Both the position numbers and the translations under genes were made by a program. From assembly GCA_963281155.1 (NCBI GenBank), contig CAUJLY010000002.1:7750001-7814000 (forward strand): a DNA stretch of 64,000 nt, written 5' to 3'. This document shows positions 32,807-43,361 of the stretch, in pieces. Position 1 is the first letter of the stretch. Each line of letters begins with the position of its first letter. The notes under the pieces were generated by a model. That model worked only from the letters and a program-made list of their open reading frames with translations. It was not told the DNA's origin and did not search any database. Source of the DNA: Rhabditophanes sp. KR3021. Lineage: Eukaryota; Nematoda; Chromadorea; Rhabditida; Alloionematidae.

Positions 32807-35342
32807 ATGAAACATAGTTTGGTTTCGTTTGTTAATTTAATTTTTTTGTGTTTTGTTGAGCCCATTATACAGGGCGAATATTGTGTGACAAATGGGGAGG
32901 CATGTGACGCCGGTCTAATTTGTAATCCTTATCATATGCAATCTGTTGGATATTATGTCTGTACGTTGCCCTGTACACAAGGTAAAATTCAGAGACATTT
33001 TCAACTTATTTAATTGAAATTTAGATTTTCAATGCAGAGAAAATCCTCCGGTTGGTTCTTGTAAGGCAGGCACAGATATAGTTACAGGAAAAAGTGTTAA
33101 GGCCTGTCCAATTGTTTCTGCAGATGGACAAAGGTGTTCGCCATTAATACCAGGTTGTGCTATGTGCAATTTATATATTTCAAAATGCCGACCTTTTGTT
33201 CTTCGATGGAGGGAATGTTCACAAACTACCCTTTATTGTCTTCATTCAACCCATGGATGCAATCCCACTCCAGGCAAGGCAGATGGATCTTCAACATGTT
33301 TACAACAATGTACTGCCGATACAGACTGTAACAGGTTAAGAGCACCATCTGGAATTTGTAAATTGTTGCCGGATGTTAAATCATTGATTCCAGTCAAATT
33401 TTGTACTGTCATCGACGTAACTAATACATTTGCCAGTACTGGCTGTACTAACAAATTAGTAAATGAATTTACGGGAGAATGTGTAAGGGATTTAATTAAA
33501 ATTAAAGAGCCTTGTTCAAAAGGAACGGCGCAATGTGCTGCAACTCTCGGATGTAATCCGTACATTTCAAATGTTTGTGCACAAACCTGTACAACTAATG
33601 CCGATTGTTTTGACTCAACTAATTCCTATACATGTACCTCTGGCATAGATACAGTTGACAGTTGGCCTTTAATGTTTTGCCAAGTTAATAAACCACCAGA
33701 ATGTAGTCTAAACACTGAATGTACAACCAAGGACCCCCTATTCGAATGTAACCTATTTACTTTGCAATGTTCAAGGCCAATCGGTCCCCTAATAGGAAAT
33801 ACCTGTACCACAGGAGGTCTTCCCTGCTATGAATCTGTTTGTAATTCATTTGTAAACAACATTTGCACATTACTATGCACCGTCGATGCAAATTGCGGAT
33901 CACCTTCAAATCCTGGAAGTTGTGACATAGCAACAGATATAACATCCAGTGGTTCTAGTATTAAAATTTGTAAATTAACTAAACCTTCGCCAAGTTGTGA
34001 TGGTTCGGGAGGATGTACTGCGCCATTAGTTTGTTCAAAATATACATGGACATGTGAACAACCTCCTGGTATTGGGGATGCATGTACAAAAGGTGGAATA
34101 AGTTGTGGAGCTCCATTTGTTTGCAATTCCTTGACGGTCACGGGAACATCTTCAATTTGTGTGACACCTTGTACGGTTGATGGCAATTGTATAAGAAATG
34201 GTGTGGCTGGTAAATGTACAGACTCAACTGACTCAACTGCCAATGGAGGGCCAGTTAAAGTTTGTGCTTATGATGATACAACATCAAGTTGTATTAGTGA
34301 TGATGAATGTCCAGAAAGGGTTGTTTGTAATTTGTATACGCTGAAGTGTGAAAGTACTCCAACGATTGGTGAACCATGTATTGATGGGGGAATTCCTTGC
34401 GGAGATCCATATGTTTGCAATCCATTTGGTGTTGATGGGTTTGAATGTACGGAAACGTGTACTGATTATTGTCCCCCTGGATTTAGTTGTATAACGACAA
34501 TTGATCCTACTTCTAGTAAATTGGAAATTAAAGTTTGTTCGAATGGGGATGAATGTAATAAGTTTATGCCATGTTTAGCACCTGAAATGTGTTATGTAAC
34601 AAGTGCTGGTAATAGATGTGGCAAAGGATGTCTATTTACAAGTGATTGTGAGCCTGGGCAAACTTGTAAAAGAGTAGTAGATCCAATAAATATAGGAAAT
34701 GTCTTATTTGTTTGTACTCCAATAGGATATCCACAATGTGATTCGCTTAATTTATGTACCTATCCACAAGGATGTAATCCAAATACTTTTACTTGTGAAA
34801 GACAACCTGGATATGGAGAAGGTTGTTATAGCAAAGGAGTTGCCTGCAAAGTTGGATATGTTTGTAATTCATTCACAATAGTTAATTCAATGTACACTTG
34901 TACAAAGGCATGTTCACTAAGTTCAGATTGTAAAAATGGTGGTAAATGTACCTCAAAAGCAGATCCAACAAATGGATTCTCTATAAAAGTTTGTTCTTCA
35001 TATGGCAACACGTGTGTCTTAGGAAAATGTCCCCAATATCAACTATGTAATATGTACACGTACAAATGCTATGACGATCCTCGATACATTTGTCAAGATA
35101 AAATTACACGTGGAAGAAATGGATGTAAAGCATTAATCAATTTTTGCAATAAACCTGAATTTTGCGAATTTATGACTCAAAATTGCAAAAAAACATGTAA
35201 TAGATGTTATTCAAGCTATACATGTCCAATACCTTTGTTAAGAACTACCACGCAAATTATTCCTTATCATCATAATATTCATCTAGTGTTAGCACGAGCT
35301 AGAACCTTTTTTATGCCAAGAAGAACTCATTGGATTGGTTAA
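32807..35342 (+). CDS. Secreted cysteine-rich repeat protein with C-terminal ShKT domain
   Basis: Exons 32807-32981 and 33025-35342 with a 43-nt intron (GTAAAA...TTTAG) give 830 aa. A signal peptide (about residues 1-23) precedes tandem Cys-rich units of roughly 90 residues. Each runs C..G..C....VCN.[FY]....C...C..D.C, then VCNLYT.KCE..P.IG..C..GGI.CG, repeated about seven times with varying conservation. Residues about 748-786 (CQD...GCKALINFC, FCEFMTQNCKKTCNRC) form a six-Cys ShKT domain, a module common in nematode secreted proteins. A short basic tail ends the protein. The unit resembles EB-type or Dickkopf-like Cys modules but I do not assign it. Likely extracellular matrix or surface. 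The frame is fully open. Confidence 0.8.
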
Positions 35343-35941
35343 ATTAATTAATAAATATTATTTGTTGTATTTTTAACATAATAAAATTTTGGAAATTTAA
35401 ATTAGTTATTATCAATTTAGTTTAAATTCTGTATTGTTAATACCATTTTTCATTTAAAAGTCCTGGCACCCTATTGTAAAGAAACTTATTCACCTTGTAC
35501 AAAAACATAATAAACAGCTTGAGTTCAAATAAATTATTTGAATTTAATATTTTGTCATTTCAATGGAAAAGTTTGTCTTCCCAAAAGTTACCCAATAATT
35601 AGTTATGAGGAATTTCTATGATTAAAAAGTAGATCTTCAATTGTAAAAATTAAAGATCAAGTGAAGATACTGAATGTATGTTTTAATTTTATTTGAATTT
35701 AAGCAATATATTTATAGAGAGTTATAAAAGCATATTATCATATTTTTCAAGTAGAATTAGATCCTGATGATGATAATGTTTGATTTTCTTTATTTCTTTA
35801 ATCTATCTGCTCTCTGCTCCTCCATGCATCCATAAAGTCAAAATGTTTTCTTTGCAAATATACTTAATTTTTCATGCTCTTTCCAATGACTATCATCTTT
35901 TGAAATAAATTTATATGTTAGCGGGTTTTGTCACGGATTAA
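35343..35941. other. Intergenic, no gene seen
   Basis: Contains AATAAA-type signals just after the Cys-rich gene (35351, 35381). Nothing else. Confidence 0.5.
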
Positions 35942-36865
35942 TTATACCTTTACTTTCATTTCTATAAAGTCAGAATGCATCTGTCTTAACTTCACAAATA
36001 TTTCAATAAGTCTAAATTCATACCGATGAAATCCAATTTTCAAATTTCGCAACTTGATCTTATGCATTTTCAAAGTATCTATCAAGGAAAAATATTTCTT
36101 GAGGCTTTCCTCAATATGCTTTGGAAGATTCATGTTTAGATAAGTCCCTGTGTGTCTGGTTATGTAGTTGTTGACAATAGATATGGGGATGCCTCGACGT
36201 TTAGCTTGTATTTCCTTTCTACACTCTGACTTCATATTTTTGACGGAACGAACACGACCAATTAAAGCATTGTAATGAGCATACACCTCGAGAAGGTTTT
36301 CATTTCCTGCTTGGTATAATACTTTAATTCAATAGTATTACGGGGTCAATTTCTTTTTAAAGAGAAAGACTTTTTGCTTTGAGAACAGTAAGTAGTATTC
36401 TTTTTGATCAAAGTAGGAAGACCTTCTGACTGTTTGCTTTTGTCCTCGACTTTCTCCATCATTGTATTATCTGGAGCACTACTGCATTGAGCCAATGGAA
36501 TCAAAGATTCAAGATCAGCTTTAAAATTTCTGTTGTTAAATTTGCATCAACTATTATAGATATTATTTGGCTTGGTATGTTCTTTTTTCTGAGCTTTCAA
36601 AGACCTGATAATATCATCATGGGCAGTTTCATACTTAATCAAGATGTCTTTATCAAAATCACTTAAAGCTTGCAATTGATTTACCAGCAATTTGATTCCT
36701 TTTGAATCCATTGCAAAGTATAGATTGATGTATTCTTCTGGTCCATCGTAATTTTGAATATCGCAAAAACTAGTGACTGAAGTTGTGTTAGAGGAGGAAG
36801 TATTACTTCGCGCAGCTTGTTTGAATAGCGTGGCGTTAAACTACTCATTGCAAATAAAGGTTTAA
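35942..36865 (-). pseudogene. Broken gene with helical/coiled-coil parts, family unknown
   Basis: On the minus strand, open segments in three frames follow one another: YDGPEEYINLYFAMDSKGI then LQALSDFDKDILIKYETAHD near 36750-36610; ADLESLIPLAQCSSAP near 36515-36460; and a 114-codon ORF at 36286-35942 with LLEVYAHYNALIGRVRSVKN and RRGIPISIVNNYITRH. Helical heptad-like patterns are frequent. Two stops or frame changes, without good splice sites to bypass them, argue for a pseudogene. An assembly indel is the alternative. Confidence 0.45.
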
Positions 36866-36950
36866 TTAAACAAGTAAAACGAGATATTCATAAAGTTAAA
36901 ATTTCAATTTTATTAATCAGAAATTACAACAAGTATATTTAGCACACAAT

Positions 36951-37367
36951 TTAATAGATACAATCACGACCTTCGTCTTTAAATTTGCCTTCAAGATTCA
37001 TTGTTCCAGCATCGTAATATTCTCTAACTTCTCCTGATTTGGTAATATATTTTTTCGGAACTGAGACATCAATTTTTCTTGCGCATGGTTTGATTCCATC
37101 ATTACAGTTAGTATAGAATTTCAAGTGTACATCCATATCGAAAAAATCGTTAACTCCACCTTGTAAACTGTATTCTCCATTAGAATCAGTTTTTGTCTTC
37201 GCCAACTCCTTATCCAATCCAAAATTTTTGTTCCAAATTTTAACGGTAGTTCCTACATCAGGAGAACTTCCACAGGTTAGTCTTCCTTTAACGCCAACTC
37301 TTTGTTGTGCACAGAAAGCAATAGAAAAGAGAGCAAAGATAATAATAGATTGCTTAACGACAGGCAT
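36951..37367 (-). CDS. Transthyretin-like (TTL) family secreted protein
   Basis: A single-exon gene of 138 aa. The ATG at 37367 was chosen over upstream non-ATG extension. A signal peptide (about 19 residues, ending IAFC) is followed by [14 protein letters not shown], then [32 protein letters not shown], and [13 protein letters not shown]...[14 protein letters not shown]. This is the complete nematode transthyretin-like pattern (v-x-GxLxCgxxPxxxvxVkL...T-d-x-G-x-F-x-l-x-G...C). Family members are secreted, and one in C. elegans bridges apoptotic cells to phagocytes. The role of this one is unknown. Confidence 0.9.
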   Translation of the reverse strand: MPVVKQSIIIFALFSIAFCAQQRVGVKGRLTCGSSPDVGTTVKIWNKNFGLDKELAKTKTDSNGEYSLQGGVNDFFDMDVHLKFYTNCNDGIKPCARKIDVSVPKKYITKSGEVREYYDAGTMNLEGKFKDEGRDCIY

Positions 37368-38848
37368 ATTCAGCAAGTTATGCTTTAAAAATCAAATGCA
37401 GCCTATTTATACCAATTTTGAATGTAGTATGTTGACTCATCAAATATTTGATCATGCGACAACCCTATAAATCACATAAACGCACATTTAATTTAAACTT
37501 AGTCAACAGCAAAAGTTAAGAAATTGTTCACACATTTCTTTATTTATCATTTATATATTTATAAAGGTGAACAATTACATTTGTTGATGACAAATTCACC
37601 TTCTGTAAATTTACTTAACGCAAAAGGGACTAACTTATGAAGTTTGCACTAATTCACATGAATCGCACATAAAATTTCACATTCAAATTACACAATTTTT
37701 TTACTGATTATTTTATGTGGGAAGTAAAAATGAGTTACAAATGACGAATAAGTTACGGGTTTAAATTATTTCATGATAAATGAATATTTACTTATCATTG
37801 TTCTAATTGAATAAATGTTTCATTGTTTCATTTTAAATGAAGCACTGTCTTTCCTACATTCATTTTAAGGAATACTATCATTTTAAAAAATGATTAAAAG
37901 TTGGAAAAGTAATATGTAAATATAAATACTCAAAATATTAAAAAAAGTTTAGAGAGGAAATATTTTGCATTTAATTTTTGAAATGGCGGATACATTTAAA
38001 TTATAATAAATTGTAATGGACATCCTTTTGGAATAAATAATTGGTTTTAAAGAATAAAATAATTTGTTAGTTGAGAAAGTATATGTAATTAAAAGAAGTA
38101 ACATAGAGTGATATAAAATTTGCCTCTTAAGGGGTATTTTGATTATAGTTTCAAAAATCAACCTAAACAAAGTTTTGATACATTAAATAAAGTCCGCGAA
38201 ATGTTTTAAATTTTAATGATAACAAATGTATTACATTATGTTTATTAATTTTAATTATGGTTTGCTATAACTTCCGCTTTGTTTGAAACTCAAAGGTTAT
38301 CCCTTTGAATATAAAATCACGGTGAAAAAGAAGTACGATTAAATTTTAGGAAGCAACCACATTCTATCTAAATGGTGTACTTGCAAATTCTAATAATTAA
38401 TAATTAAACTAAGTTTTTATTTACATTTAAAAAAGCTTTTTGGTGGAATACATTTGTCTTATTAATTTATATATGTTCCTTCTATTGAAATAAACGGATG
38501 TTTAAAATGTATTGTCGTATTTCAATTACATGTGATTGACAAAATAATAAAGTTTAAAGTATATTCATACATTCTAAATTATGTCCAATTTTTCTTAGTG
38601 TGAAAATAATTGTATTCCAAAATTATTAGGGATGTATATATTTATGTATGTTTCATACAAACATGTATTTGAATATATTATATCAAATTATGCCAATCAA
38701 GACAATATTTAAAATCATGCATATATCTCGATATCCGATGACACGAGATGTAGTCATGTACTTTCGTCAAAGATAGATGAGTAGATGATTGAGTCACGAC
38801 ATATATAAATGTATATATGCATTATTCAGCTACCCAGCGTAAAGGCCT
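37368..38848. other. Long AT-rich intergenic stretch
   Basis: TATTTATA-type box near 37402 may serve the TTL gene. An ACTTCCGC at 38270 lacks the correctly placed TATA box. The end near 38800 (ATATATGCATTATTCAGCTACCCAGC) is SL-array spacer. Confidence 0.5.
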
Positions 38849-38879
38849 ACTTCCGTTTTTCCCATCTGTGTGTATAAAA
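38849..38879 (+). promoter_or_regulatory. SL RNA promoter, copy 10 (type A, changed PSE tail)
   Basis: ACTTCCGTTTTTCC at -54: the first seven bases are kept and the rest is changed. TATAAAA at -30. Confidence 0.75.
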
Positions 38880-38902
38880 GGCTGGTAAAAGGGGACTAAG
38901 AC

Positions 38903-38996
38903 GGTTTAAAAAACCCAGTTTGAGGTTAGTATGCGTTCAGGATTCTACATGAATTCTGTTAGCAAATTTTGGAATGAGACTTGCAAAGGTCTCTAA
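38903..38996 (+). ncRNA. SL RNA gene, copy 10
   Basis: Intact in all parts. The body is identical to copy 8, 7.4 kb away, which suggests recent copying or gene conversion. Confidence 0.92.
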
Positions 38997-39086
38997 TAAA
39001 ATATAAAAAGAGTAAATAATTGTCGCCTTTTACAATAGAAAATCCCTTTCAAAAGTAAATTATTCAACTACTCACTGCAAAGTTCC

Positions 39087-39117
39087 ACTTCCGATCATCA
39101 CACTAGATCATATAAAA
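39087..39117 (+). promoter_or_regulatory. SL RNA promoter, copy 11 (type B)
   Basis: ACTTCCGATCATCA at -54 and TATAAAA at -30, as in copies 2 and 4. Confidence 0.75.
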
Positions 39118-39140
39118 GACGAACAAAAAGAGACTAAGAC

Positions 39141-39234
39141 GGTTTAAAAAACCCAGTTTGAGGTTAGTATACGTTCAGGATTCTATATGAATTCTGTTAG
39201 CAAATTTTGGAATGAGACTTGCAAAGGTCTCTAA
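39141..39234 (+). ncRNA. SL RNA gene, copy 11
   Basis: Intact exon. One change after the donor (GTATACGTTC for GTATGCGTTC). Sm-type site and GCAA hairpin intact. It lies 238 bases after copy 10 as an A/B pair, then runs directly into the H4 3' flank. Confidence 0.92.
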
Positions 39235-39460
39235 AAAACAACCAACGATAACACATTTGTTATACATCTTACAATAATTTACTATCAAATTAATCCTTTT
39301 CAAAAGAATCTGGGATATTATATTACTGAATATGTATGCAAATCAATCATCTGCTATATATTTTAGCGTCATATGCAAATTCAGATGAAGTTAGTGATAA
39401 AAGAAAATGTATGAGAGATCATTTATTTAACAATATTTATAACAAAAAAGAGTAATTGAT

Positions 39461-39476
39461 AGTCCTAAAGAGGACT
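39461..39476 (-). terminator. Histone H4 3' stem-loop
   Basis: On the minus strand AGTCCT-CTTT-AGGACT: six-base stem and four-base loop, preceded by CCAAC. This is the 3' processing signal of replication-dependent histone mRNA. Confidence 0.93.
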
Positions 39477-39514
39477 GTTGGGAATTTGTAATGTGTATTT
39501 GTGTGTTAATTAAA

Positions 39515-40494
<980 letters not shown>

Positions 40495-40542
40495 TTCTTG
40501 TCACTCTTATGCTTGTACAATAAACCACACTTTTATCCCATC

Positions 40543-40558
40543 AGCCCTCTTTAGGGCT
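40543..40558 (+). terminator. Histone H3 3' stem-loop
   Basis: AGCCCT-CTTT-AGGGCT: same loop as the other three but a changed base pair in the stem, so pairing is conserved rather than sequence. Confidence 0.93.
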
Positions 40559-40882
40559 ATCAATGTTCTTACTTTAATTATTCTTTCTTTTGACGTTATG
40601 CCTTCATAATAAATACATTCTCTTTATCAATTATGTCTCTTTGATTCTAATCACATTTGGAATGCCTACACATTTAATGATAAAATACTAAAAAATGTTT
40701 GTGTTGCGGAAGTAGATGCTTTACGCGCCAAAGAATTTACTTTTACACAAAAGTACACACATAGCAGTACTTGCCTGGCAATATCTAGTTAAATATGTTT
40801 AGAAATATAAATGATGATGTCAACAATTTATTACGTTCAAGCAAATGATAATTTAATACGAGATCAAAGAAAGTAAAATGAT
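40559..40882. other. Intergenic between H3 and H2A, with an orphan PSE-like box
   Basis: On the minus strand at 40726-40707 stands GCGTAAAGCATCTACTTCCG, nearly the same as the type-A SL promoter box GCGTAAAGGCCTACTTCCG. No SL exon or TATAAAA follows at the expected distance; the -30 position reads AGTATTT. Confidence 0.5.
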
Positions 40883-40898
40883 AGTCCTAAAGAGGACT
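40883..40898 (-). terminator. Histone H2A 3' stem-loop
   Basis: AGTCCT-CTTT-AGGACT on the minus strand, with the same flanking bases as the H4 copy. Confidence 0.93.
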
Positions 40899-40934
40899 GT
40901 TGGGAATGTAGAATGTTTAAATTAGTCAAATAAT

Positions 40935-41330
40935 TTATTCGGCAGTTGAAGCGGCGGTTTCGGCTCCTTTCTTTGGAACAAGTCCAGATTGGATGTTTGG
41001 AAGAACTCCACCTTGAGCAATGGTGACTCCGGATAAGAGTTTGTTCAACTCTTCGTCATTTCTGATGGCCAATTGAAGATGTCTGGGGTTGATTCTGGAC
41101 TTCTTGTTATCACGGGCAGCGTTACCGGCCAATTCAAGAACTTCAGCAGCCAAGTACTCGAGAACGGCGGCGAGGTAAACTGGAGCTCCGGCACCAACTC
41201 TCTCGGCGTAGTTTCCTTTTCTGAGCATACGATGAAGACGACCAACTGGGAATTGAAGTCCAGCTCTGCTAGATCTCGACTTGGCTTTTCCTGTGGACTT
41301 AGCTTTTCCTCCCTTTCCGCGACCAGACAT
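40935..41330 (-). CDS. H2A: Histone H2A
   Basis: Intronless, 131 aa. Start at 41330 gives the normal MSGRGKGGK terminus; the longer upstream reading is 5'UTR. The histone fold is intact ([14 protein letters not shown], acidic-patch residues, [23 protein letters not shown]). The segment after it reads SGLVPKK instead of the common AVLLPKK, with a tail [10 protein letters not shown]. No SQ motif of H2A.X type and no H2A.Z signature, so this is a canonical replication-type H2A. Divergent to H2B. Confidence 0.98.
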   Translation of the reverse strand: MSGRGKGGKAKSTGKAKSRSSRAGLQFPVGRLHRMLRKGNYAERVGAGAPVYLAAVLEYLAAEVLELAGNAARDNKKSRINPRHLQLAIRNDEELNKLLSGVTIAQGGVLPNIQSGLVPKKGAETAASTAE

Positions 41331-41649
41331 GATTTCAATAAATGTAAAGTATGAGTTAAACTCGATACTGAATGAATGCAAACTATGTCTTTTATACTTT
41401 TTGTTTTCGGTGTGGGTGTGTCTACCTAATCACATTTATAGGAAGGTCAGTAAATGCGGGAAAGAAATAATGATCCCCCATCGCCACCATTTTTTCCTTC
41501 CGCTGTGGGTGTGTCTATCTAATCAGATGTATTAGGTCAGTAAATGCGGGAAAGTTGCAGGGTCCACCCATCACCATCAACTTTTTGTATAAAAGACAAC
41601 ACGTTTGCTAAACCATATCACTTGTATTTATACACTTATTTATTCAATC
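41331..41649. promoter_or_regulatory. Bidirectional H2A/H2B promoter with a duplicated element
   Basis: TATAAAA on minus (41396-41390) and TATAAAAG on plus (41588-41595). Between them an approximately 50-base element occurs twice, at 41412-41464 and 41505-41554: GTGGGTGTGTCTAYCTAATC, then AGGTCAGTAAATGCGGGAAAG. One copy probably serves each gene. The GCGGGAAA core resembles an E2F-type site; that is inference. Confidence 0.8.
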
Positions 41650-42021
41650 ATGCCACCAAAGCCCGCTGCTAAAGGAAAGAAAGCCGTCAAAGCTACCAAG
41701 ACCGTCCGTGTTGGAGGAGAGAAGAAGAGAAGGAAGACCAGAAAGGAATCTTACTCCACTTACATCTACCGTGTATTGAAGCAAGTCCATCCAGACACTG
41801 GAGTCTCTTCAAAGGCCATGTCAATCATGAACTCATTCGTGAATGATGTTTTCGAAAGAATCGCCGGAGAAGCTTCCAAACTCGCCCAATACAACAAGAA
41901 GTCCACCATCTCATCCAGAGAAATTCAAACTTCTGTTCGTCTTATTCTTCCAGGAGAGTTGGCTAAGCACGCTGTCTCCGAAGGAACAAAGGCTGTCACC
42001 AAGTACACCAGCTCCAAGTAA
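41650..42021 (+). CDS. H2B: Histone H2B
   Basis: Intronless, 123 aa from [14 protein letters not shown]. The upstream in-frame Met at 41605 lies 5' of the expected cap region and is ignored. The fold is intact: [78 protein letters not shown], including the conserved ubiquitin-acceptor Lys near the end. Part of the H2A-H2B dimer. Confidence 0.98.
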   Translation: MPPKPAAKGKKAVKATKTVRVGGEKKRRKTRKESYSTYIYRVLKQVHPDTGVSSKAMSIMNSFVNDVFERIAGEASKLAQYNKKSTISSREIQTSVRLILPGELAKHAVSEGTKAVTKYTSSK

Positions 42022-42065
42022 ATCGGCTTTACAATCTGACATAATTGATCTCATACATTCCCAAC

Positions 42066-42081
42066 AGTCCTCTTTAGGACT
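42066..42081 (+). terminator. Histone H2B 3' stem-loop
   Basis: AGTCCT-CTTT-AGGACT, 44 bases after the stop codon. Confidence 0.93.
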
Positions 42082-42803
42082 ATCAAAATCTATTTTTTAA
42101 ATAAAATGTTTCTTTTAGTCTAAACATGTTTCTTGGATACAATATCACACCCTAATTTACGTACTAGCAAGACCAGTGCAGCCATTCAACTTTACATTTT
42201 ATATACACAAAACGTATGCTAAAACAGGTAAATAACAAAGAAGCAAAATTTAGTTTCATTTAAAAAATAGTCACGTAAACTTAGAACTCTTCTTTAATTT
42301 AATCAAATTAGCTCATAACTTACAAGTAATAATATTCAGGCATTATTTGTTCAAAAATCATCTAGATTTAGCAAACAGAGTTATTTTTAAACTTTGTTAG
42401 GATAGATCAAAACAGGCATCTACTTATATTATTGATGGGTCTTCTATTATTATGTTTTCTTTAACTGCTTCAAAACATATGCATACGATTTAAAATATTT
42501 TGATTGCAGTAAAGTCATTTTTTATGTTAAATATTTAAAAGGGTGAAATTAGCTGAATAAACTAGTAAGTAAATTAATTATAGTTCAATAGACTTTAAAA
42601 CCACACTAAGAACAATTCCTGTTAATGAAAATAATATATAATGAAACCTAGTTGTTAGTTAAGCATTAATGACAATTTCCATATTTATAAGTCCATTCTA
42701 CATCTAGTTACTGAGAACATCAATATTAAATATGTACAGGGTAATAATAAAGCACAATTGTGCATATTAATTAAAAACAAATTGATAAAAGTGTTTATGT
42801 GTT
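42082..42803. other. Intergenic after the histone cluster
   Basis: AT-rich with no ORF or RNA motif recognised. Confidence 0.55.
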
Positions 42804-43361
42804 TCAAGTTATTTGTATCACAGCATGAATGCTCTTATTTGGTTTTGTATATAACAATTGATCAAAACAAACATTTTGTGGATAAATATAATCACAAACA
42901 CAAGTTTGATCCTCCATATCCTCATCTTCTGATTGAATCTTTTGTTTAATTGGAGATTTGAGACGAAGGCGAAGTTTATCCATCAAATTTCTTATCTTAA
43001 ATGAAGCGTTACCACGCACAGGAGTTGTTTGAAACTAAACTAATTAAAAATTAATAAGATAGCCTACCTCAAAGTCCTTAACTCTTTTTCTCATTTCCAC
43101 TTTAAATCTTTCACGACGTTCCAGCATTTTCATTACGACTTCCAATAAGTTTGGCACAACACAAACACCATAGACATTGTCTAAATTTATCTCATCGAGA
43201 CTTTCTTTGTTAGGTAGAAACTGTTCAAAGGAAGTTACACCAGAAGGTAAATATTGCTCTGGGTTTTCATCAAACAGATGCAGGAAGGGATTAGATGATT
43301 TCTCCTTTTGAGATAGATTAGAAGAAGTAATCTTGGCAGGCTTTTTAGACTTAGGAGGCAT
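42804..43361 (-). CDS. Small basic/coiled protein, unknown
   Basis: Exons 43361-43068 and 43034-42804 with a 33-nt intron (GTAGGC...TTTAG), the shortest in the window, join in frame to 174 aa. It begins MPPKSKKPAKITSS (Lys-rich, nuclear-like), has a probable helix LLEVVMKMLERRERFKVEMR near residue 75-95, then TTPVRGNASFKIRNLMDKLR, and an acidic patch EDEDMEDQ. Basic start, coiled middle and TPxRGN motif recall small chromosomal-passenger proteins of the borealin/CSC-1 type, but similarity is too weak to claim. Confidence 0.6.

Larger units (their letters stand above)
39141..39480 (+). repeat. Segmental duplication, copy 2 (SL gene plus histone tail flank)
   Basis: Counterpart of 31766-32120. 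Here the flank ends in the working H4 stem-loop, so this is probably the parental arrangement. Confidence 0.85.

Noticed and set aside
33242..35011. Several minus-strand ORFs inside the Cys-rich gene
   Set aside because: They are antisense shadows of the long Cys-coding frame.
38270..38335. ACTTCCGC with TATAAAAT as a twelfth SL-type promoter
   Set aside because: Spacing between the boxes is about 40 instead of 24 bases and no SL exon follows.
2121..39234. SL genes as Pol III genes because of PSE plus TATA
   Set aside because: TTTT within the Sm-type site would terminate Pol III early, and no terminal T-run follows the 3' hairpin.
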